DNA from: Nematostella vectensis
Taxonomy: Eukaryota; Cnidaria; Anthozoa; Actiniaria; Edwardsiidae
Reading direction: 5' to 3'
Length of the DNA: 64,000 bases
Assembly (NCBI RefSeq): GCF_932526225.1
Contig: NC_064038.1
Coordinates: forward strand, 7,439,070-7,503,069
The translations under genes were made by a program, and so were the position numbers. This document shows, in pieces, positions 21,479 through 49,104 of the stretch (the stretch's first letter is position 1; every line of letters starts with the position of its first letter). Below the pieces are notes generated by a model, which was given only the letters and a program-made list of their open reading frames with translations, did not search any database and had not been told where the DNA came from.

Positions 21479-24400
21479 TTAACCATTTCTAGTTGTATTC
21501 TGTCCCTGAGTTGTTGTTTTCTTGAAACAAGATGAGCAGTACCCCTTACTTGAAGGGTTACCATAAAAGTCACATCCCTCTGTGGCACACCTACTACCAT
21601 GGGAACAGCTCCATGTGTCTTTTCCTTCCTGTCCCATTGACACTAGCCTTGATGGTGCTTTAGTGGCCTCTTTGTAGGAAGGTGGGGGTGACGGTTGAAC
21701 TGAACCCCTGAGAGGTGGCAAGGCTTTTTCTGGCTTAGGTCCTCTTTGTCCATTCCCTCCCCCAACTGCGCCAAAGTAGTCATATGGAACATACGAAGAG
21801 AAAGAAGGTGGTGGGAAGTAGGACTTTGAGTCTGCCTTTCCAACAGTAGCATTCGCACCGCTTGTAGTAGCTCCCTGACTGTTTCCATAATCACCAGACA
21901 CACTAATTGTCTTTTGCGTCTTGTAACACCCTGAGCATAAGTAATTAGTAGCTGCAGTTCCATACATTTGGCAACCTGGAGCAATGCAAGGCCTCGTCTT
22001 GTCATGAGGACCACTTTTCTTTGCCTCCACTTGCTTCTTTTTCTCCTCTTCGAATCTTTGTTTTGCAGACTGGATATAATTCTCGATCATTTTATCATAG
22101 TAAACTGGCTTGTTGTTGGCCTGCAGTTTTGCGACATAGACCATGGAGTGCACAGTTGTGCCTAAAGCTCCTGCCAGGTTCCCTACCTTGACTAACTTGT
22201 TTGCTAACCAAGAGCCTGATCCTTTGCCTTTATCCCCTTTATTGGAACCAAGTTTTAATTTGGAGTCTTGCTTGGATTTAGCATCCTTATTCTTTGGATC
22301 TATTTTCTCTGCTGCATGGGCTGTACACTTTTCCCCGCTATTCCCATCCTTGCTAAGGTCCTTTCCAGTTCCAGGTATCTTTACCTCTGCAATTTCTAAA
22401 TATTTCCCCAAGAGTATAAGCTTTTGTTCCATGCTCAGCTCCATATGCTGGTCCTTTACTCTAGCACTGAGCTCTTCCCAAGCAAAGTCTGCTCCAGGGT
22501 CCACAGAGAAATGAATAGGTAGCAGATCATAGTTTGGCCCAACAACTGGCACACCACTCACCACCACTTTCTCTTTCTTGCTTCCATTTTGCTTGCCATC
22601 ACTAGCAACCACAGCACTGAAGTGGGCTGACTCAAATGTTAACACTAGAGGGTTCTTGTAGCATTGTTCAGGGGGACACTCCAGGGGTAGAAATATACCC
22701 CCAAAAGGTATTGGCGCAATTGCATCTCCACTGAAATCTCTAAGAAACTGTTCTGCTATAACAACAATAGGTCTTCGAAGGACATGAGCTAATACAAATA
22801 CATGAATTTCTTCTAAACTCTCGAAAGCTCCTAGACCTTTTATTTCATCCTCACTCTCCTCAGAGCTCTGAGCAGTAGTTTTATTTCCTTTGTTGTCGTT
22901 GAAAAGAGGAGAACCTTCATTGCCGTTTAAAACATCCTTTTGATCTGATTTGCAATCATTGTCTAAGTTATCCAGTCCTGATTCCTTGACAGCATTTTCT
23001 CTAGGTTCGCCATCTTCCTCTAACAAAGTGCCAGGATTTAGGCTGTCTTCTGAAGCATGCTGCGAGTGACGCCTCACGGTAGATGCAATCCTTAACACTT
23101 CCTCCCACTCTCTTGCCCACTCCTCTTCTGTATAGATAAGTCCCCCTGCCTCCATGTTTCTCACCCACTGCTGCAGTCGCCAACGTCTCTTGATTGCCCC
23201 ACTGGCCTTATCACCTACCAAAGTGCGAAATAATGCCTTGCGCAAAGTCAAAAGACGATCATGAAATCCCCACATTCCGAGAGAGGCAGCATGCAGAAGA
23301 CAGTTGCCATCACCAACTGTTGCTAAGGGAACAAGGCGTTGACAGACACCCATATCTGCCCACCAGTTTAAATGTCCTATGATAAAAACGAATAAATGTA
23401 ATTGCAGCAGCAAAGAACAATAGTGTCATCATATTTGATATGATAAATGTACTGTCATATCTCACACATGTAGAGTCATCATATTTCCTATTAAATGTGA
23501 TGTGTACTGTCACACATTTAATATTTGTGTGTATGGTACGGTATGGTATGGTGCACTTGCTATAATATGCTGTGTACTGTCATATTAGACTACAAGTTTT
23601 CTGAGTTTTTCTGAGTTTTCTATGAGTCAATAGATAGTCAACGAGTGACAGAGGAAAAAAAATGGCATGAAATTTTCCAATTCTCAATATATAAGCTCAA
23701 GATTCCGCATACACGGAGTTCCTCTAACCAAAAGCTTAATTCCAAATTTTAAAGAAATTTTGATATAAGCGAGCAAAGTTGGCTTAATTTCTAATCAGAG
23801 CCTAACTTATCCCTAAAAACGAGGAAAATTCATAATTTGAACATTTGAAAATTGCACTTCAAGCCTCATATCTCGAAGACAAATCTATTAGAAAAAAATA
23901 CTTTTTAATATATTGGTTGACATAACATAAAAAACCTGCTATGCAAAAATTCAAGCTTACCAAACTTAACCAGACCTTATTTTGGAAAAACTTGACATTT
24001 TTTTTGCTCTGTCGTCAACGAGTTGCTTAGCGAGAACGGGTGGTTTAATTAATGTAGTATAAATATACTCACATACTACCTTCAAATAATAAAATATTTA
24101 ATTATTCTCAGTAATAAATAACCACTTTTGTCGCCGCTTTTTCACTACTCACTAATTATGGCTCATTAGATAGTGAGTACGGGAGCCAATCAAATTGCAA
24201 GATTCGTGATAGTATGTGAATGGATTTAAACTAATATTTGATATATGTGTTGCTCACATAATTGATTGTGCACTGATTACGTTTTTGATATTAAATGAAG
24301 ACTGTATTGCCATTTAATGGCATTCCTAACACTTTTACACAAAAGAAGTGTCAAACATAATGTATATGTTAATCGAAATACTGTTTACAAAGTTGATGAT

Positions 24401-25196
24401 AAGCAATACAGATAGACAAAATGAAGCATACAAACAAACGACAAACATGTATAGGGTGTATAGTGACAAAGACGGTGATATCATGCTAAATAAAATATAA
24501 TGACCAATTTGAACACAAAATAAAAACCTTATCTCTCTTTGAATTCAACTTACTTGAAGAAATGGTCAAATAGATATCGTAATTTGTCATTTCCGGCTCA
24601 CAATGTTAGAACGATAACCTTATGTATCAATTATCAATGCTAAATTACCTAAGTACGTTCCGCATTAGAGGAAATGGCGAGTATGTTGTGTTTCCTTAGA
24701 AAACGTTACAGGATGAAGGCTTGTTACCCATAGGGTTTGAAAGTCTCTATTAATAAAGCGTCTTTCAGACTTGTATTCCTTAGAACCCACCTGATTGCTC
24801 AAGGGAAACAAGCGTTGATGTCTCGATCAGATCCCTACGTAAAAACTCACTAAAATCTTGTGGATATCTCGTCAAATCTGGAAGCACAAAAGTGAACTTG
24901 GCCATTTCATCAAAACACTCGTTTGATCCGTTGCTTGATGTAACATCCTTCTCGCTAACTTTGTTTCTAGCTTCACGGACAATCTCTGAGTTCACAACAG
25001 ACAGACCTCTCTGTGGTTTACTAGTTTTTGTTTTCACTGTATTCTGGGATTTGTTCGGAAAGGACCCTCCGAGGGAAAGCTCTTGAAAAGCCTTCAATGC
25101 TTCTTCAAAGTTCCAGTTCGTTCCTTGTAGGAAGTCTCTGGCGAGAGCAGGATCAGCCCCCGTACGATCTACAAATCTGCTCAAGGTTTCATCCAT
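21479..25196 (-). CDS. OTUD7: Cezanne-type OTU deubiquitinase (OTUD7 family)
   Basis: Deubiquitinase of the A20/Cezanne group; Cezanne cleaves Lys11-linked chains and restrains NF-kB signalling. Two exons: 25196-24791 and 23376-21479, joined G|GA in phase, giving about 767 residues. N-terminal UBA-like segment (MDETLSRFVDRTGADPALA...) at 1-45, then a linker ending in LIETSTLVSLEQSG. The splice joins this to HLNWWADMGVCQRL, exactly as in vertebrate OTUD7. OTU domain: catalytic Cys in GDGNCLLHAASLGMWG, catalytic His in AHFSAVV, and HVFVLAHVLRRPIVV between. Two A20-type fingers follow, CIAPGCQMYG..YLCSGC and CATEGCDFYG..YCSSC, near the C-terminus. Vertebrate OTUD7A/B have one, so the second is notable. 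Start is the first ATG. It is head to head with the kinesin gene. Confidence 0.95.
23377..24790 (-). other. Single intron of the OTU gene
   Basis: 1.4 kb, AT-rich. CGTCAACGAGT-type motifs at about 23638 and 24013 bracket a stretch of about 390 bp, perhaps an old element. No exon or RNA gene seen. Confidence 0.4.
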
Positions 25197-26080
25197 TTTT
25201 GGAGGATTTTGTGAAGGAAAAGTTATTCAGTTTCTCTTTGTCCTCGATGCACGAGTCGAGTCGGTCAAGTTGTTGTTATTTAGCGCGAATTGAGGAGGAC
25301 TAGGACTAGCTGAGGCTGCAAGCCTCTTTTCCCTGGCCAGCGGACTTGGATACTTTTTAAAATTGATAATAAAATATAACAAACCATTAAATGATAATGG
25401 AAATAAAAAAATGGATGTCTGCCAAGAAAAAAACATCTAGCATGGATTCTGGTTTTAAAATTTAAAAGATCTTATTTTATTATGAATTGCTATTTTCATT
25501 TATTTTCAATGAAGTATGTTTTATTTTGGTAAGCCAGGCTTTAGAGAAAATCAAAAAGAAGGATTAATAACGAGGATAAGAAACAATGATAAGGAAAAAG
25601 TTTTTTTTTTCCTTTACCTTGTGCTAACTGACCGCACTGCTGACGGTCAGCGGTCTTACTACAAAACTATACATTTTCAAGATGGCGTCGATTTGTTGTT
25701 GAACGAACGAAAAATAACTCTCTTTTCACGACTAAAGCATACAGGAAAGCTAAAAGAACTAAACTGTTGGGATCTTCGTAAAATAATTATCCATATTGTA
25801 GACCTTTGACTTTGATAGAAACGCCAGACAGTGCTCTCAGAAGATGTTTAAAAAATCGCAAGTTGTCATGGAAAAAGATGAAAACAACGGATAAAGCTAC
25901 TAACGATTCGTAAAGTGTAAAAAAAGGACCGTTGCTTGGCGGAATCAAAACACGACTAATGTGCTGCGCGAAATGGGTGAAAATTTGCATGTTGTCACAC
26001 CCGAATTAAATATCTTTTACCTCAAATCTAACTCTTATTTTGAGCGGGAAAAACAAAACTGACTCACGTTTTGTCGAAAC
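25197..26080. promoter_or_regulatory. Shared 884-bp interval between divergent OTUD7 and KIF24 genes
   Basis: The two start codons face away from each other across this interval, so both promoters should lie here. No TATA box stands out. A patch rich in GAGTCG and GGACTAG near 25250-25340 is next to the OTU start. Bidirectional control is inference from layout. Confidence 0.4.
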
Positions 26081-40946
<14,866 letters not shown>

Positions 40947-42454
40947 CAGTACATGAGAGTGTAAGCCACGTCTCGAGACAGCTTGGCAAGATGAACAGAC
41001 AGTTTTCGCGATGCTCCGCGCGCGTCCAAAATGCCACAGACTGGCGGGCCACAGCTGATCCGAAATGATGCGGACAAGGGGAATTTGACTCTAGCGCCAA
41101 AACTCTGCAAAAGAAGCACTCTAGCAAAGCTTCTATAGCTTCGTCTGTAAACTCCACTTTGTACGACATTGTAGATCAGCTGTTGCCCCCTGTCTGTGGC
41201 ATTTTGGATTCGCGCGCAACATCGTGAAAACGGTCTATTATTTATCAGGACTGTGCAGTGATACAGCTATACTCTACAAGCTGCGTGGCACTACAGGAAT
41301 CATGTGATGAGTGCCCTCCTCTGAGTAATGTGTTGTGAGTCTATATAGGTTATGCCGATCATCTTGCCCTTTGAAGCTGAAGGAAAATAGTAAATCAACC
41401 GTCACATTGTTATGATGTAGGCAGTACGGGACTTGCGCTAAGAGATCACGTGATTGTTTGGGTGGCAAACTCGCGTGCACTAAGGCATTTAGCGACAAAA
41501 TAACAGCAACAGAAAGCAATTTATTTAGTGTTTACGAATAAAGCCACAATGTATTATTTTCAGAAAGGGTTTATTTTCATAAAAAAAAACATTCCTTTTT
41601 TTCGTTGTTCTTCGCAGTCGGTGTTTATTTTGGCTTGAATTTATCGCGTGATCTCCTTACGCATGTCCCCTATTTGACGGCATGCCATCGGGCGGGGGGG
41701 AGGGGAGTGCAAAACTAATATATTTCATAAAATACAAGCTTGTTTAGATGGTTTTTTGAAAGCCTGGAAGCTATGAGCATCTAGAGAATTTATTTTAAAG
41801 AATGTTGCTGTGGGTATTCTAGAATAACTGATTAGCTCTTTTTTTAGTTTGTATCAACAAAGGATCTCTTAAGTTATAACTTATTTATTATATAGGAGAC
41901 ATTATTGTCTCTAGTATGGTCACTGTGTTTATTACTGCGTTGGGTGGTGGATGGGTTTTCTTAAAAAAAAAAATATGTCTGTATGCTTCTTACTGCTTTT
42001 CCTGCCATTGGAGATGAACCGTGAGACAGCTTCATCAGGTCTATGACAATGAATCTCTGTTTGTGTGAATACCCAGGTAAAAACGGTCCAGGCTGGCCTC
42101 TGTCCGTACATTCACAGGTTATCTTATTATAGGATACTGTTTTGTGATTGGAAATATGTTGCCTTTTACTCATAACTTCTATCCACTATCCCTCTTGTTT
42201 TCATTTCCGCATAGCCTCCCTCGCTTGTCCTTTTTTTCATGCCTTCATTTCCCTTCCTTACCCCTTTTCCCCCTAATACTTAACCACCTTTGTTCTATAT
42301 TGTTCTTCCCTATCTTCTCCCTCCCCTACCCCCTCCCTCCCCTACCCCCTCCCTCCCTTATCCTTCTGTATTTCTCTTCCCATCCATATGAAAGAGAAAG
42401 GCTGGCGGCGTTGAGCGAATATCAGTGCAGCAACGAAGAGGACGTATGATGAGC
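40947..42454. other. KIF24 3' flank, no gene recognised
   Basis: A minus-strand frame (41169-40828) overlaps the last KIF24 exon and matches nothing I know. At about 41433-41466 lies CTAAGAGATCACGTGAT...TTTGGGTGGCAAA, which recurs as CACTAAGAGATCACGTGACG...GGGTGGCAAA at about 48988 and 60373. The stretch 42200-42390 is pyrimidine-rich low complexity. Confidence 0.4.
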
Positions 42455-45400
42455 GGGTTAAGGTAAAACAACGAAGAGGAGGTATGATGAGCGAGTACAA
42501 GTAAAACAACAACGAAGAGGCGGATGAGCGAGTATCAGTAAAACAACAAAGAGGAGGTATGACGAGCGAGCATAAGTAAAACAACAACGAAGAGGCGGAT
42601 GAGCGAGTATCAGTAAAACAACGAAGAGGAGGTATGATGAGCGAGTATAAGTAAAACAACAAAGTGGGGTATGATGAGTGAGTATAAGTGCAACAACGAA
42701 TAGGAGGTATGATGAGCGAGTATAGGTAAAACAACGAAGAGGGGTATGATGAGTGAGTATAAGTGCGACAACGAAGAGGAGGTATGCTGAGCGAGTATAA
42801 GTAAAACAACGAAGAGGGGTATGATGAGCGAATATAAGTACAACAACGAAGAGGAGGTATGATGAGTGAGTATAAGTAAAACAACGAAGAGGAGGTATGA
42901 TGAGTGAGTATAAGTACAACAACGAAGAGGAGGTATGATGACCGAGTATAAGTGCGACAACGAAGAGGAGGTATGATGAGCGAATATAAGTAAAACAACG
43001 AAGAGGAGGTATGATGAGCGAATATAAGTAAAACAACGAAGAGAAAGTATGATGAGCGAGTATAAGTAAAACAACGAAGAGGAGGTATGATGAGTGAGTA
43101 TAAGTACAACAACGAAGAGGAGGTATGATGAGGGAGTATAAGTAAAACAACAAAGAAGAGGTATGATGAGTGAGTATATATAAGTAAAACAACGAAGAGG
43201 AGGTATGATGAGGAAGTATAAGTAAAACAACGAAGAGGAGGTATGATGACCGAGTACAAGTGCGACAACAAAGAGGGGTTGTAATGAGTGAGTATAAGTG
43301 CGACAACGAAGAGGAGGTATGATGAGTGAGTATAAGTAAAACAACGAAGAGGAGGTATGATGAGCGAGTATAAGTAAAACAACGAAGAGGAGGTATGATG
43401 AGTGAGTATAAGTAAAACAACAAAGAGGAGGTATGATGAGTGAGTATAAGTACAACAACGAAGAGGAGGTATTATGAGCGAGTATAAGTAAAACAACGAG
43501 GAGGAGGTATGATGAGCGAGTATAAGTAAAACAACGAAGAGGAGGTATGATGAGTGAGTATAAGTAAAACAACGAAGAGGAGGTATGATGAGCGAGTATA
43601 AGTAAAACAACGAAGAGGAGGTATGATGAGCGAGTATAAGTAAAACAACGAAGAGGAGGTATGATGAGCGAGTATAAGTAAAACAACGAAGAGGAGGTAT
43701 GATGAGCGAGTATAAGTGCGACAACGAAGAGGAGGTATGATGAGTGAGTATAAGTGCGACAACGAAGAGAAGGTATGATGAGCGAGTATAAGAAAAACAA
43801 CGAAGAGGAGGTATGATGAGCGAGTATAAGTAAAACAACGAAGAGGAGGTATGATGAGTGAGTATAAGTAAAACAACGAAGAGGAGGTATGATGAGCGAG
43901 TATAAGTAAAACAACGAAGAGGAGGTATGATGAGTGAGTATAAGTAAAACAACGAAGAGGAGGTATGATGAGTGAGTATAAGTAAAACAACGAAGAGGAG
44001 GTATGATGAGCGAGTATAAGTAAAACAACGAAGAGGAGGTATGATGAGTGAGTATAAGTAAAACAACGAAGAGGAGGTATGATGAGCGAGTGTAAGTAAA
44101 ACAACGAAGAGGAGGTATGATGAGCGAGTATAAGTAAAACAACGAAGAGGAGGTATGATGAGCGAGTATAAGTAAAACAACAAAGAGGAGGTATGATGAG
44201 TGAGTATAAGTACAACAACGAAGAGGAGGTATTATGAGCGAGTATAAGTAAAACAACGAGGAGGAGGTATGATGAGCGAGTATAAGTAAAACAACGAAGA
44301 GAAGGTATTATGAGTGAGTATAAGTAAAACAACGAAGAGGAGGTATGATGAGCGAGTATAAGTAAAACAACGAAGAGGAGGTATGATGAGCGAGTATAAG
44401 TAAAACAACGAAGAGGAGGTATGATGAGCGAGTATAAGTAAAACAACGAAGAGGAGGTATGATGAGCGAGTATAAGTGCGACAACGAAGAGGAGGTATGA
44501 TGAGTGAGTATAAGTGCGACAACGAAGAGAAGGTATGATGAGCGAGTATAAGAAAAACAACGAAGAGGAGGTATGATGAGCGAGTATAAGTAAAACAACG
44601 AAGAGGAGGTATGATGAGTGAGTATAAGTAAAACAACGAAGAGGAGGTATGATGAGCGAGTATAAGTAAAACAACGAAGAGGAGGTATGATGAGTGAGTA
44701 TAAGTAAAACAACGAAGAGGAGGTATGATGAGTGAGTATAAGTAAAACAACGAAGAGGAGGTATGATGAGCGAGTATAAGTAAAACAACGAAGAGGAGGT
44801 ATGATGAGCGAGTATAAGTGCGACAACGAAGAGGAGGTATGATGAGCGAGTATAAGTGCGACAACGAAGAGGAGGTATGATGAGTGAGTATAAGTAAAAC
44901 AACGGAGAGGAGGTATGATGAGTGAGTATAAGTAAAACAACGAAGAGGAGGTATGATGAGCGAGTATAAGTGCGACAACGAAGAGGAGGTATGATGAGCG
45001 AGTATAAGTAAAACAACGAAGAGGAGGTATGATGAGCGAGTATAAGTAAAACAACGAAGAGGAGGTATGATGAGCGAGTATAAGTGCGACAACGAAGAGG
45101 AGGTATGATGAGTGAATATAAGTAAAACAACGGAGAGGAGGTATGATGAGTGAGTATAAGTAAAACAACGAAGAGGAGGTATGATGAGCGAGTATAAGTG
45201 CGACAACGAAGAGGAGGTATGATGAGCGAGTATAAGTAAAACAACGAAGAGGAGGTATGATGTGCGAGTATAAGTAAAACAACGAAGAGGAGGTATGATG
45301 AGTGAGTATAAGTGCGTCAACGAAGAGGAGGTATGATGAGCGAGTACAAGTGCGACAACGAAGAGGAGGTATGCTGAGTGAGTATAAGTAAAACAACGAA

Positions 45401-46178
45401 GAGGAGGTATGATGAGTGAGTATAAGTAAAACAACGAAGAGGAGGTATGATGAGCGAGTATAAGTAAAACAACGAAGAGGAGGTATGATGAGTGAGTATA
45501 AGTAAAACAACGAAGAGGAGGTATGATGAGTGAGTATAAGTAAAACAACGAAGAGGAGGTATGATGAGTGAGTATAAGTAAAACAACGAAGAGGAGGTAT
45601 GATGAGTGAGTATAAGTGCGTCAACGGAGAGGAGGTATGATGAGCGAGTCAACAAAGAGGAGGTATGATGAGTGAGTATAAGTGCGTCAACGAAGAGGAG
45701 GTATGATGAGCGGGTCAACGAAGAAGAGGTATGATGAGCGAGTACAAGTGCGACAACGAATAGGTGGTTTGATGGGCGAGTATAAGTAAAACAACGAAGA
45801 GGAGGTATGATGAGCGAGTATAAGTAAAACAACGAAAAGGAGGTATAATGACCGAGTATAAGTGCGACAACGGGGAGGAGGTATGATGAGTGAGTATAAG
45901 TAAAACAACGAAGAGGAGGTATGATGAATGAGTATAAGTAAAACAACGAAGAGGAGGTATGATGAGCGAGTATAAGTGCGTCAACGTAGAGGAGGTATGA
46001 TGAGTGAGTATAAGTAAAACAACGAAGAGGAGGTATGATGAGCGAGTATAAGTGCGTCAACGAAGAGGAGGTATGATGAGTGAGTATAAGTAAAACAACG
46101 AAGAGGAGGTATGATGAGTGAGTATAAGTAAAACAACGAAGAGGAGGTATGATGATCGATTATAAGTGCGACAACGAA
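42455..46178. repeat. Array A1: 38-bp minisatellite
   Basis: About 98 units, core GAGGAGGTATGATGAGCGAG then TATAAGTAAAACAACGAA, with variants GTGCGACAACGAA and GTGCGTCAACGAA. On the minus strand the unit lacks stops in all frames. Because 38 is not a multiple of 3, translation cycles through three frames and gives open frames of 300-600 codons (SLIIPPLRC, SSYLLFVV, LILAHHTSSSL). These are not genes. The same family forms array A2. Confidence 0.97.
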
Positions 46179-46429
46179 GAGGAGGGACACAACGAACAGG
46201 AGGAGAATTATTATACACGCGATACAGAGAGAATACGAAAATTCAGAGATTGAGCAAAATTAGTAAAACATTAGGTGACAACACCAGAAGCCAGGTGTCT
46301 TACATGTCTTGAAATCAGCCTTTTTGATATATCTATTTTATAAAACCCTTATAATCTCTTTCAATAGTGAAGTGACATAATTACAAAGGGTATTTCAGTT
46401 TAATAATAAGCCAATCTTAAGAAACTTAC

Positions 46430-46730
46430 CCCATCGGATGTTGGCGTAGATGGCAGTCCTGTCTTTCTTCACTCGTTTTGGATACATGACCTTGGTCGCG
46501 TTATTCAAGTCACACTTCTTTTTCACCCTCCAGTAGTTGACGCTGAGACATTTCTGATCTTCGTCGCACTTGAGGTTGCATTCTCCGAGGTTCGCTACGT
46601 CAATGGTCTTGTACGCTGAGTCCACTAAAGCCGTGTTGGGCTCCGAGTATTGGACGTTCTGCCCTGAGGAAGAATGGGGAAGGTAGATTCCCCAGAACAG
46701 AACGGTGCTCAAAAACAGGAGAAGTGCCAT
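46430..46730 (-). pseudogene. PAN/apple-domain secreted protein, first exon only (copy 1)
   Basis: Codes a hydrophobic signal peptide (MALLLFLSTVLFWGIYLP) and a PAN/apple domain with cysteines 51, 55, 61 and 73 (CNLKCDEDQKC). It ends IRWG at a good donor GTAAGT (46429-46424). It differs from copy 2 at three residues (F12/L, A46/S, K72/R). Downstream on this strand lie array A1 and then 42455-40947, where I find no D8C exon like that used by copy 2. It may splice to something outside the window, or be an orphan left by the duplication. The coding part itself is undamaged; the pseudogene label reflects the missing partner exon. Confidence 0.6.
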
Positions 46731-49104
46731 TATGAGAGACTTCTTAAAATGAATACTTTCCTATCAAAATAACTCTCAATACCTTAGTTAGTTATTCAGA
46801 TTTGTTGTTAATAATTGATTATTATTATTACTATTGTACTTGCGCCAAAATGCATCGCTTTGCAACCAAAATATTCGAGGAGCTTCCAGAAAGCCTTCAT
46901 TGTGACGAAATCTTGAAAAATCCCAAGATTTCTAATCCGTTTTCCATTAGGTGGTGTACACCTTTTTAGGTGTCGTAGCCCACAGTGCTTTATGGATATC
47001 AAATAAATGAGGATTGACAAAAACGTGAAAAACTGCAGAAGTATGTATAAGTAGAAGAAAAACAGCCAAACAAACAAACAGTCGAGAAATGCCAACGTTT
47101 CGGATTTTACTTGCAATCCTTCTACTTATAAATGAATGAGGATGTAAGCGAAAATAAAAACAGAGCCACAATAAGAAAAATGCAGCATTCTTGTTCATGT
47201 GCCTGTAAATAGTCATATGGTTTTCAAAAACCAGGATTCAACCAGGTTTTCGTTACCCATGAACCGCGGGGGGTTACGATAGTCAAGCACAATGCATGAT
47301 GGTTGTCTATCAAATTAAGACGGCTGTAGAATCTATCTATAGAATTTTAACCACTCGTTAGTTGAACCTATACACAATTTCAAGAGTTGGAGGTTTTAAA
47401 TCCAAAGGTCTTTGATAAACTTCAGTTTTTCTACACATGTATTACAAGGAAATATTCCCATGTCTTAAACAGCTGGCCCAAGGATTATGCTATAAATTAC
47501 TTTACTTATTTTAGCCTGAAGTTTGGTCTAGTTATTTTCTTAGCATTTGCCAAAATGTGACAGTTCGCAGGTAAAACGCCGCCATTTCAAAACAAAAAGG
47601 CTGGTCTAACCGCGCGGTACTGGACTAGTATCGCGCTTTTCAGCACTGGCGTATGGCTGGGAGACAGACGCCATATCTTCTTTGTTAAATTCCCAGGCTT
47701 CGCAGGCTGCGCGCGCACCCCCCTCCTCCCCCGGGGGAATTTCCAAGGGGCCCCTTGGCGGCCAAAAGTGGGTCATCATTCCTTACTAAGGAATCTTTAA
47801 ATACTATGCTTTTTCCATATAATTCATATGACTGCGCACCCCCCTCGGCCAATCCTGGGAACGCGCCTGTATTCCGACCTTAATAATGAGGTGATTGCGG
47901 TGTTAGCTAGCGCGTGAAACTTTATCACCCTCTAGCAGATTTTCTCAAGTAAATGCTTCTCTTAAGTCTAGCATCAAATAAGCGCCCCCGTCACCGTCAC
48001 CAATGAACCATTGGACGAACGGAATGTCACGGCACGTGTCCAGAGGGACACGAGAAGAGATGGGTTCGACTCAGTTCGACCCATTTTTTGGTAGTTAAGA
48101 AGGCGATTTTATGTGTGTATTTGGAAAAAAACCGTTTCTGGATAGATCTAGTAACCTAATACCAGAAGATGCCGATTGGAAATTAATAGCCCATTTTCGA
48201 ATTATGCTGGAGTGCTCTCAAAGAAAAGCTTCAAATCGAGGTCCTGTGCTTAAACTACAGTAAATTAAACAGAATGGGCACAGGGCCTCGATTAAAAGCT
48301 TCGAAACAGTGGAGCGTAATCCGGAAAGGATACTGATCCGCGAACAGTTAATTACTACCCCCCCACCCTTCGTTATTGTCTAGACACGCCCCTGCAATGA
48401 TATGCAGATATGCACAAGTAGTAACCGTTGGATCAGTATAAAAATTTTACAGGAATTGGAAGGTTGAGAAGATTTAGATATAGCACATGGCGGGCATGGA
48501 GTCTGAGTAGTTATCGTTTGATTACACTATATATTGTTATGTTTTTAAAGCATTAGATTCTATATCCGAACCTGCTGAAAAAACCGTGTAAAACAATCCT
48601 TGTAAGGGTTTCGGTAGCTGCGCTTATGAAGTATTGTAAGTAAAACGGTGTTACAACGTCGACTTCTGATTTGTCCGTCTTCCCTCTTCTTACTAGTCTG
48701 CTTAGCAGCCGTTTTTAGCGTCACGCACAAGCTTGTGGGGAAGGCTAGACGTGCGTGACACTCCTAAGCAGACTTTTTACTTCCCGGTTTTCCAAAAAAA
48801 AAGCACTTGACTCTTCATGATTTTCGTCTCATGGTAAACCTTTGTATGTCCTGTTAATTGACGTTCAAACGTTGAGAAATAACAACAACAACAAATTCAA
48901 TTTAGCTTCCATATTAACCGAACGAATTTAAGGAGGACATGGACATACAATCGAGATGAAATCGTTTCAGTCAAACCATACAATAGGGCACTAAGAGATC
49001 ACGTGACGTTTGGGTGGCAAATACAAAACAAAATGATCAAACAAAAAGATTAGAAATGACTGCGCCCGTCACACCAAAGAACGACGAAGAAATAAAAAAA
49101 TTAA
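46731..49104. other. Unique block of duplication copy 1
   Basis: Matches 57629-60484 at high identity. It contains the 5' flank of the PAN exon and the second half of the dispersed repeat (about 47518-47650). It also has two long hairpins: 48226-48301 (AAGCTTCAAATCGAGG ... CCTCGATTAAAAGCTT) and 48696-48774 (GTCTGCTTAG ... CTAAGCAGAC with GTCACGCAC/GTGCGTGAC inside). Short frames at 46808-47216 lack any domain and are not called. Confidence 0.7.

Noticed and set aside
42455..46178. CRISPR array
   Set aside because: Units are contiguous tandem repeats without unique spacers, in an animal gene context; the same applies to arrays B1 and B2.
42342..46190. Long minus-strand open frames (up to 613 codons) in array A1
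   Set aside because: The 38-bp unit has no stop on that strand in any frame; translation simply cycles through three frames of the repeat.
46808..47216. Small hydrophobic ORF pair upstream of the PAN exon (also 57706-58110)
   Set aside because: Copies differ by frame-breaking changes (the two-ORF arrangement in copy 1 is one ORF in copy 2), which argues against selection on a protein.
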